Source: RUG14223 sp051881075 (lineage in GTDB: Bacteria > Bacillota > Clostridia > Oscillospirales > Acutalibacteraceae). Taken from it: a stretch of 9,622 nt of DNA. The notes under the pieces are model-generated. The model made no database searches and was not told where the DNA came from. It saw nothing but the letters and a program-made list of their open reading frames with translations. Shown one piece after another: positions 1-6,042 of the stretch; the stretch's first letter is position 1; each line of letters opens with the position of its first letter. The stretch is taken from positions 1 through 9,622 of the forward strand of contig JBJEPE010000073.1 of the NCBI GenBank assembly GCA_051881075.1. The letters run 5' to 3'. The translations under genes were made by a program, and so were the position numbers.

Positions 1-1
1 C

Positions 2-457
2 GATGATGTAACGGAATTAATTGTTGATACCGACAACAACGACATTACGGAAGATACCGACACAGTCGATGAAGTCACTACCGATGATGTAACGGAATTA
101 ATTGTTGATACCGACAACAGCGACATTGCCGAAGATACCGACACAGTTGATGAAAGCTCTACCGATGATGTAACGGAATTAATTGTTGATACCGACAACA
201 ACGACATTACGGAAGATACCGACACAGTCGATGAAGTCACTACCGATGATGTAACGGATTTAATTGATGATACTGATAACAGCGACATTACGGAAGATGC
301 CGACACAGTCGATGAAGCCACTACCGATGATGTAACGGATTTAATTAACCGTATTGATAATGACGATACTATGGAAGATACGGACACAGCAGAAGACAGT
401 ACATCTGATGATATCATGAAAATCATTGCCGATGTTGAAAGCAAGCTAAGTTATTAA
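2..457 (+). CDS. Acidic 27-residue tandem-repeat protein, C-terminal part (5' truncated)
   Basis: An open frame runs from the window edge to a TAA at 455-457, giving 151 residues. It consists of five complete 27-residue repeats and a degenerate sixth. The unit reads roughly DDVTELIVDTDNND then ITEDTDTVDEVTT, with about 11 Asp/Glu and no Lys/Arg. Basic residues appear only in the last two units, and the protein ends in SKLSY. Each unit contains a DxDxN run resembling a calcium-loop start, but the spacing does not fit a full EF-hand or dockerin loop. No membrane segment, sorting motif or catalytic motif is visible in this part. The start, any signal peptide and any N-terminal domain lie outside the window, so function and location are unknown. 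The preserved frame and the terminator just downstream support a real gene. It converges with the nucleotidase gene. Confidence 0.85.
   Translation, partial: DDVTELIVDTDNNDITEDTDTVDEVTTDDVTELIVDTDNSDIAEDTDTVDESSTDDVTELIVDTDNNDITEDTDTVDEVTTDDVTDLIDDTDNSDITEDADTVDEATTDDVTDLINRIDNDDTMEDTDTAEDSTSDDIMKIIADVESKLSY
2..457 (+). repeat. 81-bp in-frame tandem repeat array
   Basis: Unit starts fall at 2, 83, 164, 245, 326 and 407, exactly 81 bp (27 codons) apart; the last is partial. Units 1 and 3 read identical over all 81 bp, while unit 2 between them differs at several sites. Divergence rises toward the 3' end: units 5 and 6 are clearly degenerate. This suggests recent expansion or gene conversion upstream. 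The array probably continues left of the window. Confidence 0.95.
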
Positions 458-488
458 ACAAGTAATTACATATTAATACACATACAAA

Positions 489-525
489 AAACTCTCTGTA
501 ACAACTTAGTCATTACAGAGAGTTT
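489..525. terminator. Bidirectional intrinsic terminator between convergent genes
   Basis: There is a perfect 13-bp stem (489-501 pairs with 513-525; left arm AAACTCTCTGTAA) around an 11-nt loop. On the plus strand it is followed by ATTTTTATG. On the minus strand it is followed by the complement of the A-run at 486-491, which is also U-rich. It lies 31 bp after the acidic repeat gene and 50 bp after the stop of the nucleotidase gene, so it can serve both. Confidence 0.9.
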
Positions 526-574
526 ATTTTTATGTTAATCTAAATTTATCTTGTAATCAATCTTAAGCGATAAA

Positions 575-2740
575 TTATTTACTGCTCTTTGCCTTTTTAC
601 GCATTGTTGCATAAACGTATGCGCTGGCAACTAAAAGAAGGATAGAAGCAATAGCTACTGCTACATCACCTGTTGGCTTTGTGTCATTATCCTCAGGTGT
701 TTTTGAAGGATCATCATCCTCAGGAGTTTTTGGAGGATCATTATCCTCAGGAGTTTTTGAAAGCTTAGGAGTACTGTATGAGTCTACAACCTCTTTGCAG
801 TTCTTACAGATTATCTCTACAAGACCCTCTTCATCTTCTGTAGCCTCTTTTACAACTTTTTCATATGTCTCATGCTCATCTACTGCGCTGTATACATAAC
901 TAAAGGTTGAGTTATCGTCAAGGTTTGTAAATATTTCAAAGCCGTCAGCACAAGTAGGTGCTTTCTTCTTTGTGGATATAATACCTTTCGAAGAAACACT
1001 TATTCTGCCTACTCCGTAAGGATCGCTGTAGTCACTCAATGCAGCTCTTGAAGAAACTCCTATATTTCGTGACATAGTTCTACTATTTAAGCTGTAGTTA
1101 CGCAATGCAACACTTGATTCATTCTCCATAGCATTAAAGTAGCTGATAAGTACTTCGTTATCGAGCATTACTTCGTCTGCAAGGAGCTTGTTGCCCTTAA
1201 ACATATTTAAGCCGTCGCCGCCACTCTTGAGGAGGTAGTTATGTGATGCTACTGTATAAATTCTTTCAGGATTGAAGTCTTCGCCTGCAATTCTCTTGAT
1301 GGTAACTCTGCGTTTCTTGCTTGGATCAACGTAACTAAAATCGCCATGCTCTGTAAGTACAACCGGTGACTCTTCTACGGTTGTATCTATAATGTACTCA
1401 ACACCTGATACCTGCAGGAAACCGCCATTCTCATTCGGATAATTCTTTGCACCCATTTCAAGTGCATCGAGTATCTGTTGACCTGTAGCCTCAACAACGC
1501 AAGCTGCGTTACCGAATGGATGTACTTTTATGATCTGACCAAATGTGATATCGCCTGCCGGAATGTCTTCACGTACGCCGCCGCCGTTTACTATACCAAC
1601 GTCAACCGCTTGACCTATAGACTGTGACATTACATATCTGTAAGCGTCTGCACAAAGGTCACCAAGGTTAGTTTCTCCGTTACGTACACGTCTTTTACCT
1701 GTATCAGGATCCATAATCGTGAGGTCAACATCTGTATAAGCTGCAACCTCGTTCTTCTTCGCCTCTACAGCTGCGCCTATCTCGCCGTTAATGTATGCGT
1801 CAGCAGCTACAAAGGTTGCACTTGTTTTATCTACTGTTGTCTTATATGTTGCCATATCTACGAGTTCAACTGAAATGCCACCGTTCTCGTCTATAACGAG
1901 CTTACCGATATTAGCAAGCTTAGTTCCCGTAGACGCACGCTTAACCGGCTTGCCGTCCTTATCTGTAACGGTGTCGTTTAATGTGCTGTGTGCGTGGCCG
2001 TCAAGGAAGCAATCCAAACCGCTTACGTTAGCGATAATATCCTGTGATGTGTACGGCTCACTGCCTTCTTCATCACCAACATGGCCAACTGCAACAACGA
2101 TGTCTGCGCCGTCTGCCTTAGCGGAGTTTACAGCGTCCTGTATTCTCTTATAGAATCCTTTTGCGCCATCCTTATGGCTAAAGTTATAGATATAGTTTCC
2201 GTTTTCATCTTGGAAGTATGTAGGAGTTGATTTCTGTAATGTTTCAGGAGTTGAGATAGCTACAAGAGCAACCTTTTTGCCTGCTGCATCAAAAATCTTA
2301 TATGCGTCAAGAACTAAATCGTCGTTCTTAGCAAAGTTACAGGAATAATAACCGCAATCAAGCTCTGTAAGGCTCATGCTGGTATCTACACCTGCATAGT
2401 TAAGGAAACGATCCATACCGTAGTCAAACTCATGGTTGCCCGGAATAGCAAAATCGTATCCAACGAAGTTCATTATCTTAATAATGTCTTCACCCTTTGA
2501 AAGTGTACCGATGATTCCACCCTGAATGGCATCACCAACATCTACTAAGTATGTAGATGTAACATCGGCTTGGGCTTTCATATCTGCTTCATATTGAGCA
2601 AGATATGTGTAGTCTTCGTAATTACAATGCACATCGTTTGTGAACAGGAATACTGACTTTTCGGGTGTTGCAGCACTTGCTACAATACAGGTTGATAATA
2701 ACAGTAAAACTGTCAATGCTATGGATAAGCATTTTTTCAT
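575..2740 (-). CDS. Secreted, probably wall-attached 5'-nucleotidase / metallophosphoesterase (UshA/YfkN family)
   Basis: This 721-residue protein probably hydrolyses nucleotides or related phosphoesters outside the cell. A signal peptide (1-23, ending ASA) precedes a metallophosphoesterase domain with metal ligands in order: NDVHC (D36, H38), VGDAIQG (D70), GNHEFDYG (N102, H103), VAVGHVG and DGHAHS. The first motif has Cys where Gly is usual. A 5'-nucleotidase C-terminal domain follows, with NGGGVRED, HPFGN and SGGDGLNMF. Past it are an HxY...CKNC segment like those in clostridial surface proteins, three KTPED-type repeats, then TKPTGD, a hydrophobic segment and a basic end (RKKAKSSK), a layout like a sortase signal but not canonical LPxTG. 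The ATG is supported by AGGAGG at 2749-2754, 8 nt upstream. Family assignment is firm; the substrate is not determined. Confidence 0.93.
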   Translation of the reverse strand: MKKCLSIALTVLLLLSTCIVASAATPEKSVFLFTNDVHCNYEDYTYLAQYEADMKAQADVTSTYLVDVGDAIQGGIIGTLSKGEDIIKIMNFVGYDFAIPGNHEFDYGMDRFLNYAGVDTSMSLTELDCGYYSCNFAKNDDLVLDAYKIFDAAGKKVALVAISTPETLQKSTPTYFQDENGNYIYNFSHKDGAKGFYKRIQDAVNSAKADGADIVVAVGHVGDEEGSEPYTSQDIIANVSGLDCFLDGHAHSTLNDTVTDKDGKPVKRASTGTKLANIGKLVIDENGGISVELVDMATYKTTVDKTSATFVAADAYINGEIGAAVEAKKNEVAAYTDVDLTIMDPDTGKRRVRNGETNLGDLCADAYRYVMSQSIGQAVDVGIVNGGGVREDIPAGDITFGQIIKVHPFGNAACVVEATGQQILDALEMGAKNYPNENGGFLQVSGVEYIIDTTVEESPVVLTEHGDFSYVDPSKKRRVTIKRIAGEDFNPERIYTVASHNYLLKSGGDGLNMFKGNKLLADEVMLDNEVLISYFNAMENESSVALRNYSLNSRTMSRNIGVSSRAALSDYSDPYGVGRISVSSKGIISTKKKAPTCADGFEIFTNLDDNSTFSYVYSAVDEHETYEKVVKEATEDEEGLVEIICKNCKEVVDSYSTPKLSKTPEDNDPPKTPEDDDPSKTPEDNDTKPTGDVAVAIASILLLVASAYVYATMRKKAKSSK
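684..764 (-). repeat. 27-bp x3 repeat encoding KTPED(N/D)D linker
   Basis: Three in-frame 27-bp units (684-710, 711-737, 738-764) encode KTPEDNDPP, KTPEDDDPS and KTPEDNDTK, listed in protein order from the 738-764 unit. The Pro/Asp/Glu-rich linker sits between the folded part of the nucleotidase and its C-terminal membrane segment, as expected for a spacer crossing the wall. Such repeats often vary in copy number between strains; that is inference here. Confidence 0.9.
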
Positions 2741-2864
2741 TGTTTCTTCCTCCTAAGTTTAAATTTTCATTTGAATATGATAAACTAAACATAGCTTTTA
2801 ACTCTTTAAGATGTGTTTATTTTATCATATTTTGAATAAAGCATTTTGCGCTTTAACTTTTAAT

Positions 2865-2893
2865 ATTGTAACATAATTTTTTAATTAACACAA
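2865..2893 (-). promoter_or_regulatory. Possible sigma-A promoter of the nucleotidase gene
   Basis: On the minus strand, TTGTGT (2888-2893) is followed after 17 bp by TACAAT (2865-2870). The -10 matches 5 of 6 consensus bases, the -35 only 3 of 6. It would give a leader of about 118 nt. The region is so AT-rich that other start points are possible. Confidence 0.3.
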
Positions 2894-2975
2894 TAGCTTT
2901 ATTGCAATTTATTTAAAAATAAACAGTTATTTAGGTATTTTTTATGCAGTAAAGACTTTACATTATATGAAAAAA

Positions 2976-3078
2976 ATACGTGATATATACTTAATCTGAC
3001 TAAATTACCATGTGCAAAGTCTTACTACAGGTCTAATCGCCAACCATGCTGTCAGTTAGAACTAGTAATTACGATGCG
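2976..3078 (+). repeat. 103-bp direct repeat, copy A
   Basis: Matches 3329-3431 over 103 bp with only two differences by eye (near the start and six bases from the end). Immediately after this copy the sequence switches into an inverted piece of the core module (3076-3108), whereas copy B continues into a direct core module. Such junctions look like recombination breakpoints. Confidence 0.92.
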
Positions 3079-3108
3079 GCAGGTTAGACCTGCGGCAATG
3101 TCGCGTAC
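3076..3108 (-). repeat. Inverted partial copy of the GCCGCAGG core module
   Basis: Read on the minus strand this begins GTACGCGACATTGCCGCAGG and continues into a CCTGCCGC end. It closely matches the plus-strand copy at 3624-3657. It lies opposite in direction to every other copy in the window, so the locus has undergone inversion or insertion within the repeat. Confidence 0.85.
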
Positions 3109-3188
3109 ACGGGTATTTTAGGATAATGCGGTTTTGTCACGCATCTGGCATTTGTTTTCTTTATAGTAAGATATTCAAACATTATTGG

Positions 3189-3260
3189 GTGCAGGGGCGA
3201 AGCCCCTGCAAGTTACTCCCCCTTCCTTGGGGAAGGGGGTCGGGGGATGGGGACACAAGG
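3189..3260 (+). repeat. GC-rich double-hairpin module, copy 1
   Basis: Two perfect hairpins stand side by side. The first is TGCAGGGGC/GCCCCTGCA with a GAA loop (3190-3210). The second is CCCCCTTCC/GGAAGGGGG with a TTGG loop (3218-3239). They are followed by a G-rich tail (CGGGGGATGGGG) and AAGGACTTAG. The second copy at 9339-9410 differs at only four of 72 positions. Neither hairpin is followed by a U-run, so they are not typical terminators. Confidence 0.92.
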
Positions 3261-3328
3261 ACTTAGAAAAATAAACACTTGCTTATAGCGGATAGACTAT
3301 AAAATCAAAACATCTGCTTTAGGTTAAG

Positions 3329-3431
3329 ATACGTGATACATACTTAATCTGACTAAATTACCATGTGCAAAGTCTTACTACAGGTCTAATCGCCAACCAT
3401 GCTGTCAGTTAGAACTAGTAATTATGATGCG
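3329..3431 (+). repeat. 103-bp direct repeat, copy B
   Basis: Second copy of 2976-3078, offset by 353 bp. Its last bases overlap the start of another core module at 3426 (GATGCGTGC), so the locus reads as partly overlapping tandem copies of one ancestral element. Confidence 0.92.
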
Positions 3432-3536
3432 TGCTATGCACTTATTTATAACAAGTACTTTGTGCGCAACTCTGCCGCAGGGCTTCCCTGCCCGCCCTGC
3501 ACCCGGCACATCCTTTCTTTATACGAAGAAAGGATG
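3426..3536 (+). repeat. Core module plus 11-bp-stem hairpin, copy 1
   Basis: It runs from GATGCGTGCTATGCACTTAT through TGTGCGCAACTCTGCCGCAG and a CAGGG/CCCTG palindrome to a GCACCCGGCACATCC stretch. It ends in a perfect hairpin, CATCCTTTCTT/AAGAAAGGATG with a 6-nt loop (3509-3519 with 3526-3536). A near copy occupies 9478-9622, with about 39 bp inserted between the CCCTGCC and CGCCCTGC parts and the hairpin cut by the window end. Confidence 0.88.
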
Positions 3537-3587
3537 CAAAGACGTAGCGGGGAAACCCTTTCGATTGGGTTTCACAATAAAAACTTT

Positions 3588-3675
3588 GATGCGTGCTATA
3601 TGCTTAATCACGCCAAAAGCTCTGTACGCAACATTGCCGCAGGTCTTACCTGCCGACCGCTTCGCTGAGCAAACG
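3588..3675 (+). repeat. Core module copy with ACCGCTTCGCTGAGC tail
   Basis: Starts GATGCGTGCTATATGC and passes through a CCGCAGG/CCTGCCG palindrome into ACCGCTTCGCTGAGCAAACG. The last 40 bp (3636-3675) match 9218-9257 with a single difference. Confidence 0.88.
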
Positions 3676-3802
3676 AAATCATATTGTAATCATACTATAT
3701 TTCCTGCAACCAACCGATTGCAAAGTATTTGAGTGCAGTACATATAGCTTGCTACTCTTTTAATTAGTACGATGTGCAGACCATTGGAGTACAGGGACGA
3801 AG

Positions 3803-4147
3803 GTCTGGCAAATAATTAACTAATTGAGGTTAGATTAATAAACATCTAACTATTATAAGAAACTAATTACAACGACTTTATTGTTATTATAGTTGAATTT
3901 TTAATGTTTTCCACATACTTTTCAACATTTCCAACGTGTTTTTAACATAAAAACGGCTTAGTTTTCAACATTTCTAACTTATCTTTCAACATTTCAATGT
4001 TGATAACTATGTTAAAATCTACGAAAAGTTATAAATCCCTAAAATACACAGCGGATTATGCTTAAACAGTGCTTTTTGACACAATATGTTGTTAATTGTA
4101 GTAGCCTATCTATAGATTAACATTTTTAACAAGTTTTCAACATAATA
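3803..4147. other. AT-rich gene-free stretch with DnaA-box-like 9-mers
   Basis: From 3907 to 4142 at least seven 9-mers resemble the DnaA box TTATCCACA: TTTTCCACA (3907-3915), TTTTCAACA (3919-3927, 3962-3970, 4134-4142), CTTTCAACA (3983-3991), and on the minus strand TTATCAACA (3998-4006). Related TTTTTAACA occurs at 3939-3947 and 4123-4131. Most differ from consensus at one or two positions. A 7-bp stem also lies at 3829-3850. No dnaA, dnaN or other replication gene is nearby, so an origin is not established; DnaA titration or another repeated binding site is equally possible. Confidence 0.45.
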
Positions 4148-4181
4148 AAAACACAAACAGGAGGGTATAACTTCCCTCCTG
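4147..4181 (-). terminator. Intrinsic terminator of the 3D-domain gene
   Basis: On the minus strand an 8-bp stem (CAGGAGGG at 4174-4181 with CCCTCCTG at 4158-4165, 8-nt loop) is followed by TTTGTGTTTTT. It lies 86 bp past the stop of the gene ending at 4268. The U-run is interrupted, so efficiency may be moderate. Confidence 0.75.
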
Positions 4182-4267
4182 CAAGATTATTTCATTATTT
4201 TTTAATAGTCATTAAGTAAATAATACATTATACGTATATTATCTGCTTATTGGTGCAAAACTATAAA

Positions 4268-5482
4268 TTAGTCAAGGATATATACGTTAAGATCACGTCT
4301 GCCAAACTGCCAGCATACGTCAACAGAATCATAGTACAAGTCTACAAGCGCAGTGTTCGCCATAAGAGCTCCGCCTGTATCTGCGGCTACAGCATATCCG
4401 TAAACAAAGCCGTAGTCATTACAGATATACAGTCTTGTACCGTAAGGTATAATTTCAGGATTAACCGCAACAAGTCCGTAACGTGCAACCTGACCTGTAG
4501 ATGTTATAGCACCCGGCTCTGCGGTATATGCTGTACAAGAGCCGGTAATAACCTTAGAATAGCTTACAAGGTTGCCGTCTGCATCTCTTAATATGCCGTT
4601 TGATGCCTGTACTTTAAAGTTTGCCTTAGTTCTTACACCTACCAGCTTCTGCTCTGCTACAGGTTCTCTGGTTACTTCATTGCTGATAAGCTTAGTTTCT
4701 ACAACCTCGCCGTTTACATACTTATAGCGAGTAACAATCTTTCTTTCACCGTTAGAGCCTTCTTGGGTAACTTCTGTTTCACCCTCATACAGGCTTAATG
4801 TATCGGTGGCCTCTACAGTATATGGGATAACCTCTGTAGTAACCTTATCCTCATAATATATACGGTCAATGTTTATCTCCATACCTGTTTTAACAAGGTC
4901 AGTCATATTAACATTGATCTCGTCATGCTTTGCAAGCTCAACATTCAAATACTTAAGTGCTTCTTCTACTGTTCCCTCAGGAACCTCTACAACAAGTGAC
5001 TCACCGTCTGCATTAAGATTAACAGTATGCCAACGTGTAACCTCTATGTGCATATCCGGTGTAAGCTCTGTAGTAAGTGACGGCTCTACCTGGTCGTTGA
5101 TATCAATGGTAATACCAAATCTGAAAAGTGCGTCCTCTACGTCGCCTCTGTTAAATATCTTAGTGTTGGTTTCTCCGTCGCAGGTGATAGATACGTTAAA
5201 TGCTCTGTATATTACTATCTCTGCGCAGGGCTCTGCGTAATCGTTTCTTATTATAAGGTCATCGTCGCTAACCTGTATATCAGCCTGAGCAAGAATGCTC
5301 TCGGTATCGCTGTTCATTGTAGAAACAACTACCTTTTTTTCTCCGTCAATAATACATACAGATCTGCTGAACGCCGCAACAGATACAGCAGATGTAAAAA
5401 ACAAAGCTGCCATGACTACAAGCGCTATCGCTCTTTGTATATATTTCTTTTTGGTGACTCTCATCATTTCTATTCTGGACAT
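4268..5482 (-). CDS. YabE/RpfB-like cell-wall protein: DUF348 x3, G5, 3D domain
   Basis: This 404-residue exported protein probably acts on peptidoglycan. A basic start and hydrophobic segment (about 15-37) form a signal peptide or anchor. Three DUF348-like units follow (about 39-80, 92-140 and 149-200), then a G5-type domain (about 205-290) with PYTVEATDTLSLYEGETEVTQ and the repeated KxV..Y.NGEVV pattern. The C-terminal 3D domain (about 315-404) carries CTAYTAEPG, VAVNPEIIPYGTRLYI, the AADTGGAL motif and VDLYYDS, matching the conserved aspartates of the family. Full length is intact. The first ATG is chosen because GAGGAG (5492-5497) lies 9 nt upstream; the later ATGATG at codons 6-7 lacks such a site. 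3D proteins include lytic-transglycosylase-like wall enzymes (YabE, YocH, Sps, RpfB-like); the exact activity is inferred. A strong promoter and long leader precede it. Confidence 0.93.
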   Translation of the reverse strand: MSRIEMMRVTKKKYIQRAIALVVMAALFFTSAVSVAAFSRSVCIIDGEKKVVVSTMNSDTESILAQADIQVSDDDLIIRNDYAEPCAEIVIYRAFNVSITCDGETNTKIFNRGDVEDALFRFGITIDINDQVEPSLTTELTPDMHIEVTRWHTVNLNADGESLVVEVPEGTVEEALKYLNVELAKHDEINVNMTDLVKTGMEINIDRIYYEDKVTTEVIPYTVEATDTLSLYEGETEVTQEGSNGERKIVTRYKYVNGEVVETKLISNEVTREPVAEQKLVGVRTKANFKVQASNGILRDADGNLVSYSKVITGSCTAYTAEPGAITSTGQVARYGLVAVNPEIIPYGTRLYICNDYGFVYGYAVAADTGGALMANTALVDLYYDSVDVCWQFGRRDLNVYILD

Positions 5483-5627
5483 TACAAAATTCTCCTCACT
5501 TATTTATTTAACCGAAGACATACTGACTATTGTTTATTACTCTATTTTAACTTTTAAGGCATATGCCCTACATCGTCATACGGTCATTAGATTCGTAATT
5601 TGGAATTGCTTTTTGTCCTTTTGGGTT

Positions 5628-5656
5628 ATTATATTGATATTTTGTTGCAATGTCAA
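5628..5656 (-). promoter_or_regulatory. Perfect consensus sigma-A promoter of the 3D-domain gene
   Basis: On the minus strand TTGACA (5651-5656) and TATAAT (5628-5633) are separated by exactly 17 bp. Transcription would begin near 5621, leaving a leader of about 139 nt before the ATG. The leader contains the palindrome GGCATATGCC (5558-5567) and ends in the Shine-Dalgarno site. No leader ORF or recognisable riboswitch is seen. Confidence 0.9.
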
Positions 5657-5740
5657 GTCAGCCGTAAAATGTTTTTTTGTCTATTTTGCATATAAACAAA
5701 CTTTTAATCTACATTAAAAGACTTTATATAATACTTATAT

Positions 5741-5757
5741 ATTTCTTTTAAAGAAAT
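5741..5757. promoter_or_regulatory. 17-bp palindrome, possible operator
   Basis: ATTTCTTT and AAAGAAAT flank a single T, so the site is a DNA palindrome rather than an RNA hairpin. It sits about 85 bp upstream of the -35 of the 3D-domain gene. In such AT-rich DNA it could be chance. Confidence 0.25.
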
Positions 5758-5763
5758 AAGTTA

Positions 5764-5834
5764 AAAAAAGTCTGTGCAAAATGCAAAAAATCTAAGGTTA
5801 CAAAAGTGTTACAAACAGTTACACAGACTTTTTT
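5764..5834. other. Long inverted repeat with A-run and T-run ends
   Basis: AAAAAAGTCTGTG (5764-5776) and CACAGACTTTTTT (5822-5834) pair perfectly over 13 bp around a 45-nt loop. The loop contains two of the three GTTACA repeats. It could act as a terminator in either direction or be the body of a small RNA. The long loop is unusual for a terminator. Confidence 0.5.
5797..5823 (+). repeat. Three GTTACA repeats phased at 10-11 bp
   Basis: GTTACA begins at 5797, 5808 and 5818, spacings of 11 and 10 bp, about one helical turn each. Two of the copies extend to GTTACAAA. The array lies 140-170 bp upstream of the consensus promoter of the 3D-domain gene, a layout compatible with cooperative regulator binding. 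Confidence 0.5.
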
Positions 5835-5897
5835 ACACTTTTTATAGACCGTTTGCGGGCTTTATTTTTTTAATTTCAGTAATTTTTTTGTGCAATT

Positions 5898-5906
5898 TGT
5901 TATAAT
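5898..5906 (+). promoter_or_regulatory. Extended -10 element just before a hairpin (plus strand)
   Basis: TGTTATAAT is an extended -10 motif (TGnTATAAT). No good -35 is seen. A start about 7 nt downstream would fall at 5913, directly at the base of the hairpin 5914-5959, so any transcript would be very short. Weak evidence in AT-rich DNA. Confidence 0.25.
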
Positions 5907-5913
5907 AAAAAAA

Positions 5914-5959
5914 TCGGTAACGCACTTTAGAGGTATATATTACCAAATTGCGTTACCGA
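5914..5959. terminator. Branched bidirectional terminator-like hairpin
   Basis: TCGGTAACGCA (5914-5924) and TGCGTTACCGA (5949-5959) form a perfect 11-bp stem. Inside the loop, GGTA/TACC can form a second small stem (5932-5944). On the minus strand the stem is followed by seven T, which suits termination of the zinc-ribbon gene ending at 6043. On the plus strand it is followed by GTATTTTTTT, although no plus-strand gene is seen. Confidence 0.8.
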
Positions 5960-6042
5960 AGTATTTTTTTAGTTTTTTTACCGTTTTTCGCAGCTTTTGA
6001 ATAAAATAAATTTAAATGTATATTTATTATATACCGTCCATT

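Larger units (their letters stand above)
2976..3802. repeat. Mosaic palindrome-rich non-coding repeat locus 1
   Basis: Gene-free and more GC-rich than its flanks, this locus is built from modules that recur here and at 9083-9622. A core module of about 70-90 bp starts GATRCGTG and ends in GCCGCAGG-type palindromes. It occurs from about 2976, 3328, 3426 and 3588, and again from 9169 and 9478. A piece of it is inverted at 3076-3108. Other modules are a 72-bp double hairpin (3189-3260), an 11-bp-stem hairpin (3509-3536), a hairpin at 3552-3573 (GAAACCC/GGGTTTC), and a 53-bp segment at 3749-3801 matching 9299-9351 with about four differences. No transposase and no flanking terminal inverted repeats are visible. 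Short frames inside lack ribosome sites and conserved coding, so I read it as non-coding. Confidence 0.85.

Noticed and set aside
2..457. CRISPR array
   Set aside because: The 81-bp units are contiguous, in frame and have no variable spacers; they encode protein repeats.
681..2153. Plus-strand open frames opposite the nucleotidase gene (681-899, 1791-2153)
   Set aside because: They are antisense shadows of a clearly conserved enzyme and have no ribosome site or recognisable protein.
3399..3732. Two overlapping plus-strand open frames of 89 and 102 codons in repeat locus 1
   Set aside because: They lie wholly within hairpin-rich repeat modules, have no Shine-Dalgarno site, overlap each other, and the second copy of the modules at 9478-9622 carries an insertion of about 39 bp without sign of protein conservation.
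2976..3802. Insertion sequence
   Set aside because: No transposase fragment, no paired terminal inverted repeats and no target-site duplication could be seen; it is described as a composite repeat instead.
3907..4142. Definite chromosomal origin of replication
   Set aside because: Most 9-mers differ from the DnaA consensus, there is no dnaA, dnaN or other replication gene, and genes on both sides run in the same direction, so there is no strand switch here. Kept only as a DnaA-box-like cluster.
5483..5621. c-di-AMP (ydaO-type) riboswitch in the leader of the 3D-domain gene
   Set aside because: The leader lacks the conserved G-rich blocks I would expect and shows only a short palindrome.
4250..5717. 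Plus-strand open frames opposite and upstream of the 3D-domain gene (4250-4591, 4869-5240, 5295-5717)
   Set aside because: Low-complexity translations antisense to a conserved gene; the last one also runs through its promoter and leader.
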